From Larimichthys crocea (taxonomy: Eukaryota > Chordata > Actinopteri > Sciaenidae), in the NCBI RefSeq assembly GCF_000972845.2, contig NC_040022.1:17637865-17701864 (forward strand): a stretch of DNA of 64,000 nt, written 5' to 3'. A program made the position numbers and the translations under genes. The notes under the pieces were generated by a model. That model was not told where the DNA came from. It did not search any database and worked only from the letters and a program-made list of their open reading frames with translations. This document shows positions 57,403-64,000 of this stretch, one piece after another (within the stretch, counting starts at the first letter, position 1; each line of letters begins with the position of its first letter).

Positions 57403-59908
57403 GTTTGTGAGGAGCGGACAACGGTGCCAAAAGAGCACCCAGAAAATTTCCTCTCCTTCTTCTTCTACTGTTTCATCTCCCTCCTCACTTCTCCTTCTTT
57501 CCATCTCTCTCTCTATCTCTCCTCCACTCTCTCCTTCTTCCGTATTTTCCGTTCACTCAAATGAAATCACCGTCTCTGCAAATAGCCATCTCGTTTTTCA
57601 TTTCCACTGTTTGGGCCACTATAAACCAGAGGATGGCTTATGTGTAGGTATAAATTGTTAATGAAATCCATCCCCTCAAGGCTCAGAGCTGAGCTTTCCA
57701 TAAAACCATGTCAGGGCCGACGCTTTCATTGCTAAATTATAAACCAGTGGACAAAGCTTGATCCAGGCCGGAAAGAAAGCAGAGTAATTTAACTTAAGTA
57801 TTACTGAAGAGTAAGTGAGATCACTTTTGATTAAATAACCTTTAGATGAAGTGCTTCTGTAGCTCGTCTAAAGAGCTTTTAAAGATTTGTGTGTTTTATT
57901 TGCTCTTATGAGTATTTGCTAATTTTCCTAATCTGTTCTTACATCTGTAAACCACCACGAGAGCCGGTCCCTGTGGCTGTGACTATCTTTTCTTTGTAGT
58001 AAAAGCCAACAGCAGAGCTGAGCCTTTTTGAAAATAGCTGAGAACAAAGCGTCATCAAAAATCTACTTAAATGAATATTTTGACATTTTGTCAAATATGC
58101 TCATTCGCTTTCTCTCTTTCTAGGATGAAAGTGATATCACGCTCATGTCTGTATGACAAATATGAAGCTTCTCAGCAGGGACTTTGCTTAGCATAAGGAC
58201 TGAAACAACTAGCCTGGCTCTGTTAAAAAAAATACCACTACCATCACCTCTAAAGCTCACGTTATATCTTATCTGCTGGAAATGAGAAAGCAAACAGCAA
58301 AACTGTACACCGCTCTATAATTCCTGCCTTTCTGGAAATATTTGAGTGAATAATTATTAAACAAAGCAACATTAATCCATATTTCCTTATCAACAGTGGG
58401 TCAAATGAGTATAGGTAACATGGAAAGAGCTGCAGCTCACAACAAGAGACAACAAAATGAAGTTAACAAAATTAGCAGTGAACTAGTAAACATACTGGAG
58501 CATTTAGAGGCTAAACAGTCACATGTTTCCTGCAGGAACTTGTAAAGACCAAATGACTGTTAATGGGAGAGTGAATAATGGACTTACAGTTTAGAAGAGA
58601 ACAGAAACATGACTCTAAATAAATGCTAATTTTATATAAAAAGAAATGTAAAGCAAACTCTGTCTGCTATAGTCAGACTGACTGTCATCTTCATAAGGTC
58701 GTAATATATACGATAGTCATGTAATTAGCTTGTTGTCCTGCCCCCAGAGTGACAAAATAAATTAATTACCGCAGGTGAATTTTTATTTTATAAGACCATT
58801 TAATGAAAAAGCTACTCTGTGCAAGTACTTGTAATCAGTTACGCCTCATGCCGTGATGGCAGCTTTCTGTTTGGATGCTATTTCACAGCTTTTTTCACTC
58901 TTTTGTTCATTAATTATGCTCAGTCAAACAAATTCCTCAGAATTCTTTCTGTCCTCTGATGTGTGACGTCTGTCTGCTGTAGGTGCTGCTGTGGGTGCTC
59001 CTCTCTCTGCTGCCTCTAGTGGAAGGAGCTCATATGAACGCTGGTGCTGCTGGTGTGGGATCAGATTCGGGTCATGCTGTGGGCCTGTTGGGAGGACAGG
59101 AGGAGCGGGAGCTTCCTGTGACGCTTCCAGAGGTGGTGGAGGATGAAGAGCAGGAAGACGACAGTGACCCTTACTCTACTTGGCATCCTTTAAATGGTAC
59201 TGAAGCTCTTATGAAAGTGTAATTTACAGCACATCTGCTTCGCCAGACAGCGTTAGAGTGGAAAGAGGGCGTGAGCCTGGTGATCTGCTTTGTATCTCAG
59301 TCATCAAAATGTATTTATGTGATTTAAAGTGTGACAAGTCATTTTAGGTTCAAAAGGCAGAAGTGAAAATGTAGATTCAGTAGGAGAATGTGTGTTTCAT
59401 TGTAACTGTCTGCTACTCTTTCCGTTCCATTTTAGACCCCTTTGTCATAGATGAGGTGGATGACCATCCTAGTAGTCGCTGGGCGGGACGCTCGCCACGC
59501 TCTTCTGACCCCTCAGAACCTCAACCCAAGGGATCACCAAAGAAAAAGAGGAAGAAGAAAGAAAAGAGTAAAGGTAAAAACAGCCGGCAGCCGAAGCAGA
59601 GCAGCAGGGACTGCCGTGTGGAGAAAAAAGAGATGAGGGTTCGGGACCTGGGCCTGGGGTTTGACTCGGACGAGATTGTCCTCTTCAAGTTTTGTGTGGG
59701 CTCCTGCCAGTCTTCAAGAACAAACTACGACCTGGCACTGAAGGCACTGCTGGAGAACGGCTCACTGCCCCGTCGCACCACTCGCAAGGTCAGCAACCAC
59801 CCCTGCTGCCGGCCTGACCGGTACGAGCCGGTTTCCTTCATGGACGCCCAGACCACATGGAGGACCATCCCATCATTATCAGCCGCCAGCTGCATGTGTA
59901 TGGGCTGA
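57385..59908 (+). CDS. artn: Artemin, GDNF-family ligand precursor (234 aa from the nearest AUG)
   Basis: A secreted cystine-knot growth factor of the GDNF family; in mammals artemin signals through GFRA3 and RET to neurons. Exons: 57385-57402, 58983-59196 and 59436-59908, with stop TGA at 59906. Residues 1-21 form a signal peptide (MSAKAK, then VLLWVLLSLLPLVEG). An acidic propeptide follows (VVEDEEQEDDSD), then a lysine-rich basic cluster at residues 113-124 where furin-type cleavage is likely. The mature domain has seven cysteines: C137, C164, C168, C201, C202, C230 and C232. Blocks RDLGLGFDSDEIVLFKFC, NHPCCRPDRYEPVSFMD and TTWRTIPSLSAASCMCMG match human artemin (RALGLGHRSDELVRFRFC, QPCCRPTRYEAVSFMD). 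It lies downstream of st3gal3, as in human. The start is uncertain because an in-frame AUG also exists at 45205. Confidence 0.9.
57403..58982 (+). other. artn intron before the signal-peptide exon
   Basis: A 1.6 kb intron. A CT-rich tract covers about 57440-57540. Most of the second half, about 58075-58640, is a composite interspersed repeat. The acceptor before 58983 is CTGCTGTAG. Confidence 0.75.
58075..58640 (+). repeat. Composite interspersed repeat (families A and B)
   Basis: The first part has CTCATGTCTGTATGACAAAT, TTAGCATAAGGACTGAAA, AGCCTGGCTCTGTT and CACCTCTAAAGCTCACGTT. I recognise this word order from a repeat widespread in percomorphs. The second part from about 58480 is the family B segment. 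Together they probably form one decayed element filling much of this artn intron. Confidence 0.6.
58983..59196 (+). CDS. artn: artn exon: signal peptide core and acidic propeptide
   Basis: Opens with codons for VLLWVLLSLLPLVEG, a classic signal core, then a Gly/Ala-rich stretch and an acidic Glu/Asp-rich propeptide. It has 71 codons plus one base. The donor GTACTG at 59197 joins G to AC of the next exon to make Asp78. Confidence 0.88.
59436..59908 (+). CDS. artn: artn last exon: basic cleavage region and mature cystine-knot domain
   Basis: The acceptor is CCATTTTAG. It encodes a lysine-rich processing and heparin-binding type region and the complete seven-cysteine TGF-beta-superfamily domain, ending CMCMG like human CGCLG. 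This is the strongest evidence for the gene. Confidence 0.96.
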
Positions 59909-60529
59909 AGAAGTGAACGAGGGAGAAGGTGACAAGGAGGGGTGTCACCCATCCTGAACCAGAGAGGAGTCAAGAGGCTTGGAGGAAGGCCTGCATACAG
60001 GGAAGAGCCAGAGGGAGGTGTTGTAACACACACACACACACACACAGCAGAGGAAGTGATGGAGGCCACTTGTTGGCTTTCCGGTGGTGTGGTATATTTC
60101 CTGTTGAGGAGGAGGAAGAGGCCACAGGTGGATGACTGACTGAGGGGGAAGTGGTCAGCGATTCACAGTCTGGATTTATCATTACATCTTCAAAGAGTGA
60201 ATTGTTTTCAGCTGAACAAGTGGCAACTAACGCAGGATACTCCAGACCAGTTATCACACATAAAAGAGACTCTATATGTGAACACAATGCTTTGATTTTG
60301 ACCTGAAGGTTGAAGCTCAAGAGACACAATTAAAGGACTGATGCTGTGTTTATATTCTGATGCAGACTAACACAAAAGACTGACACGATGTTCACTATTC
60401 CTCACAGTGAAGCAGCTCCTCCTAAAAGCAATATCACATAAAAACAGGCATTACATCGTTTCTATGTTCGGGTGAACTCAGCCAAATGGATGCCATGCAT
60501 CTTCATGTATTACTGTATAAAAGTAAAAT

Positions 60530-60560
60530 ATATTTATTTCTGATAAATTATTTATTTATT
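60530..60560 (+). promoter_or_regulatory. artn: AU-rich mRNA-instability element in artn 3' UTR
   Basis: Overlapping ATTTA pentamers include two TTATTTATT nonamers at 60548-60556 and 60552-60560. Such class II elements recruit mRNA-decay proteins in many growth-factor and cytokine transcripts. Function here is inferred from sequence. Confidence 0.5.
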
Positions 60561-61082
60561 ATAGCTTGATATGAGAGCTTGTTTTTATTAACTCTATATT
60601 GTAGATAAATATCTATTTATTGCAGAGATTTTAGATTTCGTGTTGACACGCATACAGTACGTCCATTTTTTTTTTTTTTAAAGGTGCTGTTTTTCACATT
60701 TATCTAATGCCTCATAAACCTGGGCTGGACAGCTAATTCTTGTCAGAATTAGACTGGATGCAATATTGATATACATCATTTCTGACACTATCCAAAAACC
60801 TCTCACACGTCACTCCAGACAGACTTTAAAACAAATCTTAGAAGTATAATCAGAAACAGATTGATCTACATTGAAATGATTTGGTATATTTATTAATGTC
60901 TGACAGCTGTTTTCTGGATTTGTGGGTAATTCTGGGTATTATCAGCTTGTCCCATTCATAGTAGGAACACAAAGACAGCATCAGTGTGCAGAATGTGTGT
61001 ACAGCAAACATTTATACTACAGGACCTCAACGTTTCTCATCTTGAAGTGGTTGAATATTTCCATACACTCTTAGTATGTCAC

Positions 61083-61098
61083 ATTATTATTGTTGTTA

Positions 61099-61139
<41 letters not shown>
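61083..61139 (+). repeat. (ATT)n microsatellite in the artn 3' UTR
   Basis: ATT/GTT units become pure (TTA)n from about 61110. The tract ends 40 bp before the artn poly(A) signal. Confidence 0.9.
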
Positions 61140-61178
61140 AAATCTACTTTATTTTTGTATGGCATTATCCTCTAAGGG

Positions 61179-61184
61179 AATAAA
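61179..61184 (+). terminator. artn: artn poly(A) signal
   Basis: AATAAA about 1.27 kb after the artn stop, followed by a T-rich stretch (GTTTTCTAATATAC). It is the only canonical hexamer I noticed in a suitable place before the convergent receptor gene. Confidence 0.6.
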
Positions 61185-61200
61185 GTTTTCTAATATACAT

Positions 61201-62569
61201 CTTGTCATCACTGTTTATCTTGCATTTCTCTCTCTGAGTGACCTCATAATGATTTTTGCAGCGATCAGGACAAGACTTTTTATGTTGTAGAGCCACCTGC
61301 TGGTCTAACATAAACACCAAAAAGAGTGTGTGTGGACCTGTTGCCCCCAGTTTGAACTGAAAGAAGTGTTACTCTCCTGCCACCTGTCTGTTCAACTGGG
61401 AAGTTTGCTTTAATTTGTTACTCTTGAACCATGAGAACAAGCAGGACATTTTATTTCTCTGCACAGACCAACCAACACATCCAGAAAACACCACAAGGTC
61501 ATACACCAACACTACTTTTTTTCTTCTTTTAACAGGTGACATGTTCATTCAGCTGTTTACAACTGCAGTTATCAAAACATTATATGCAAATGTACAATAT
61601 AAAACGATATTTAACAAGATTCAAGAGGTCTACATTCAGTTTTCCCTGCATCATGCAACACTGGTAAATGGCACAGAGTAAATTAGCAGCTGGTAGATAA
61701 AAAAAAAAACAAGTAACAACAACACATCCTGAATAAACACGATATTGTGAATGGCACATATGGATTCTTACAGTGTTTCAAACCTTTTATTTGTTTGTAC
61801 CCATGGGGTATGATTATATTTCAATTTCCATGTTTGGAAATCATCACAACAGATTTGATCTATCTAAACTCCTGACTGTGTACTCTCAGCAGAAGTCTTA
61901 ATATAGAGCAAGACAACCCTATAATTCAAATTAAATTAGCAGGCAGACACTGGAACAAAACCATGTTCAGCAAATCACCAGTGCCCCTTCAATATCCACC
62001 ACTGCACAGGCAACAGACCTTTTTCAGCATTTTTGACATGAAATAGTCAACAGAGGTGTCACCAATGATATTAATTAAGGTTGTATTCCATTCAGATCAA
62101 ACAGTCAGGGTGCTGCTGTGCTGCATGATGAAAGCCTCTGCTGCAATAAATGGAACTGAACCTTAATTAGTATCATTGCAAACACCTGTGTGACCCTACT
62201 ATTTCATGTCAAAATGGCTGCTGTGAAAAAGGTGTATGTATTACACGTACAGCTTAAAGCTCCAGCTTCATACTGCACAATCAACTTAACCTTAAAATAA
62301 AGGCTAAATTCACTGTAGAGGCTTTTCTGCATCATAAAAGAGAGATGTTTGTGTGCTCAGATCATTTCAGTCACATTTATGTGTTAAGTGCTGTTTCAAG
62401 TGTTTCCTTCATTTAAGCTGATATGTCTCTTTGGGAAAAATGACTCCTCATGTGGAGCAGCGTTGTTTAGTCTTTCTCACAGCTGAATTTAAAAGTACCA
62501 ATTTGATGTGTAGGTGAGGTGAAGCAGCTGCCGGTTTCTGAAGTGATGATAGCAGATGACAAATGTCCA
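61201..62569 (-). other. Convergent interval and probable 3' UTR of the EP4-like gene
   Basis: No coding frame is supported. The right part should be the receptor's 3' UTR, read leftwards from 62570. Minus-strand AATAAA (TTTATT on plus) occurs near 61787 and near 61452, either of which could end that transcript. No repeats were recognised. Confidence 0.55.
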
Positions 62570-63166
62570 TCAAAGGCATTTTGATGACTGACATGAGCTC
62601 GGTGTGCTGAACGTGCAGGTGACAATGTCCACTCGTCTAACGTGCTCGGAGAGCAGCGGTGTCACGCTGCGTCCTGGAGAACTCTTGGTAGCCACCTCCT
62701 GTTTGGTGTCAGCTGCTACTTCCTCATTACACCCGACGATCGCGGTCGATTCCACGCTGAACGGGTGAAAGTTGACCCGGGCAGTGTCATACTCCCATGC
62801 CTGCCTCATTGCAAAATCCGTAAAGGATTTATTCTTGATGCACACCCGTGGATCCACATCGTTCCTGTAGCTGGCTGTGCGTAATGACGCGTAACTTGTG
62901 TCATTACTGTGTAAAGATGGGGGGGAGTGTTGACCTCCCACCCAGCCAATGTTGTCATCGCGACTGTCCTTAAACCGAGCCACCGTCTTCTTCAGCTTCT
63001 CGCAGCCTTTTAGCAGCAGGTTCTTCCGGCACAGAATGTACACCCAGGGGTCTAATATGGGGTTGAATGAGGCGAAGCGGATAGCCAACAGGTCGCTCCG
63101 GTAGTCAGGCTTCCCACCAGCAGAAATATAAGCAGGGTCGTACAGTTGGTTCACGAAGATTCTTAC
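62570..63166 (-). CDS. ptger4c: EP4-like last exon: TM7 and C-terminal tail
   Basis: Starts VRIFVNQLYDPAYIS (human VRVFVNQLYQPSLE). It contains NPILDPW at about 63064-63044 and a 198-residue end with many Ser/Thr sites. The stop TGA is at 62572-62570. Acceptor is TTACAG on the minus strand. Confidence 0.92.
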   Translation of the reverse strand, partial: VRIFVNQLYDPAYISAGGKPDYRSDLLAIRFASFNPILDPWVYILCRKNLLLKGCEKLKKTVARFKDSRDDNIGWVGGQHSPPSLHSNDTSYASLRTASYRNDVDPRVCIKNKSFTDFAMRQAWEYDTARVNFHPFSVESTAIVGCNEEVAADTKQEVATKSSPGRSVTPLLSEHVRRVDIVTCTFSTPSSCQSSKCL

Positions 63167-64000
63167 CTGTAACACACATGATAAGTGTTTTAATAACAAG
63201 TAAACACCAATAACTACATGTGTTTGGGACACACAGTGCATAAATATTATAATATAATGAAACAGCCTGTTGGTCTTACCACTAAAGGGATGGAGCACAC
63301 CAGGAAAACGATGGTCATGAAGATCATAAGCCAAAACATTTGGATCTCCGCCGCTGAGGTGACCGATGACAGCCGGGGGAAGCGGCGGCGTGACCCACCC
63401 TGCTCGCACGACTCCGTCCTGACTATCCCCGTCCTCTGGTTCATCCCCACCAGCGACCTGCACACCGCCAAATTACAGAGAACCGTCACCGCGATCAGCA
63501 CCAGCATCACGCCGCCGTACAGGAAGGAGTAGCAGGCTCCGAGTGGATTCGTCGCTCTCCAGTCCAGAAAGCACCAAGTCCCAGGGAAGTGACTGACGTG
63601 CTGCCCGAAGCCAAAACTTGGCATGATGCACAGTACAATGTTGGCAAGGTAGGTGACCAGGAGCGCAAAGCGCGCCATCGTCCGGTCTATGTACTGGGAG
63701 TAGAAATACGCATGGTTTATGGCCAAGTATCGTTCCACAGCCATGGCGCACAGGATGGACATCCCGGCTGAGCCGAAGAAGAGCATAGAGAAGGAGAAGA
63801 AGTGGCAGAGCAGCGCTCCACCAGGCCAGCGGTTGGCAACATATGTGGCAATCACTACCGGGCTGGTGAAGCACGTTCCCAACAGATCCGTGATGGCCAT
63901 CCCGCAGACCAGAGTGTAGAAAGTGGTTTCCTTCTGCTCCCTTTTGGAGATGCACAGCACAACTATGGCGATGAGGTTCCCAAGGACTCCCACGGCGAAC
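62570..64000 (-). CDS. ptger4c: Prostaglandin E2 receptor EP4-type GPCR, N-terminus outside window
   Basis: A rhodopsin-family receptor for prostaglandin E2; EP4 receptors couple to Gs and raise cAMP. Two exons are seen: 64000-63280 and 63166-62570, joined in phase 0 across a 113 bp intron at the end of TM6, the conserved intron site of prostanoid receptor genes. TM1 (cut) to TM6 are in the first exon and TM7 and the C-tail in the second. Signatures are MAVERYLAINHAYFYSQYI after TM3 (human EP4 MAVERYLAINHAYFYSHYV), GTWCFLDW in extracellular loop 2, RFASFNPILDPWVYIL in TM7 with the ligand-binding Arg, and a cysteine-containing end (SSKCL; human SEKCI). The C-tail lacks the human SFISRELKEISS block, so this is probably the divergent teleost c paralogue. 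Family is certain; the paralogue letter is inferred. Confidence 0.88.
63280..64000 (-). CDS. ptger4c: EP4-like exon: TM1 (partial) to TM6
   Basis: The first codons in view are FAVGVLGN, inside TM1; the extracellular N-terminus and start codon lie right of the window. The ERY triplet is at 63735-63727 and the GTWCF motif at 63582-63568. The donor GTAAGA starts at 63279, after the codons for SIPLV. Confidence 0.9.

Larger units (their letters stand above)
59909..61200 (+). other. artn: artn 3' UTR
   Basis: About 1.27 kb from the stop to an AATAAA at 61179. It holds a (CA)n run at 60027-60046, an AU-rich element at about 60530-60560, a T run at 60667-60680 and an (ATT)n microsatellite at about 61110-61139. 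No other gene is visible. Confidence 0.7.

Noticed and set aside
63466..63955. 160-codon minus-strand frame inside the EP4-like exon
   Set aside because: A +1-type shadow of the receptor frame, which carries all prostanoid receptor motifs.

Overview
The window is a stretch of teleost fish nuclear DNA, probably from a spiny-rayed (acanthomorph) species. Short coding exons with GT-AG splice sites sit in long AT-leaning introns. CA/TG microsatellites are dense, and several short interspersed repeats are of types I recognise from percomorph genomes. There are no bacterial-style operons. Nearly all long open reading frames outside the listed exons are low-complexity or antisense artefacts. Species assignment is inference from memory of repeat families; no database search was possible.

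Three genes are supported. (1) st3gal3, plus strand, coding from 1416 to 34661 in 12 exons. It encodes a 391-residue Golgi alpha-2,3-sialyltransferase, and every exon junction keeps frame. (2) artn (artemin, a GDNF-family ligand), plus strand. The core coding exons run 57385-59908. 5' exons start near 43.8-45.3 kb, and an in-frame upstream AUG lies at 45205. (3) An EP4-type prostaglandin E2 receptor, minus strand, 62570-64000. It has two exons in view, and its N-terminus lies beyond the window end. artn and the receptor converge tail to tail across about 1.4 kb.

Layout: 1-1376 is upstream or intron sequence of st3gal3. 1377-34661 is the st3gal3 coding span, whose largest intron is 9.8 kb. 34662 to about 38.8 kb is 3' UTR-like sequence with several poly(A) signals and a 0.3 kb inverted-repeat element. 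38.8-43.8 kb is intergenic, ending in an inverted composite repeat. 43.8-61.2 kb is artn, with a 12 kb intron holding a 179 bp fold-back transposon, a LINE tail and other repeats. 61.2-64.0 kb is the receptor's 3' side and coding exons.

The genes do not form a pathway; their linkage is evolutionary. ST3GAL3 and ARTN are neighbours in human 1p34. An EP4-like gene beside artn mirrors GDNF and PTGER4 lying together on human 5p13, which suggests an ancient duplicated block. I found no new enzymatic or defence system. The most interesting points are the ohnologue linkage, a glycosylation sequon beside the catalytic histidine of the sialyltransferase, upstream AUGs in both plus-strand genes, an AU-rich element in the artn 3' UTR, and the fold-back element.
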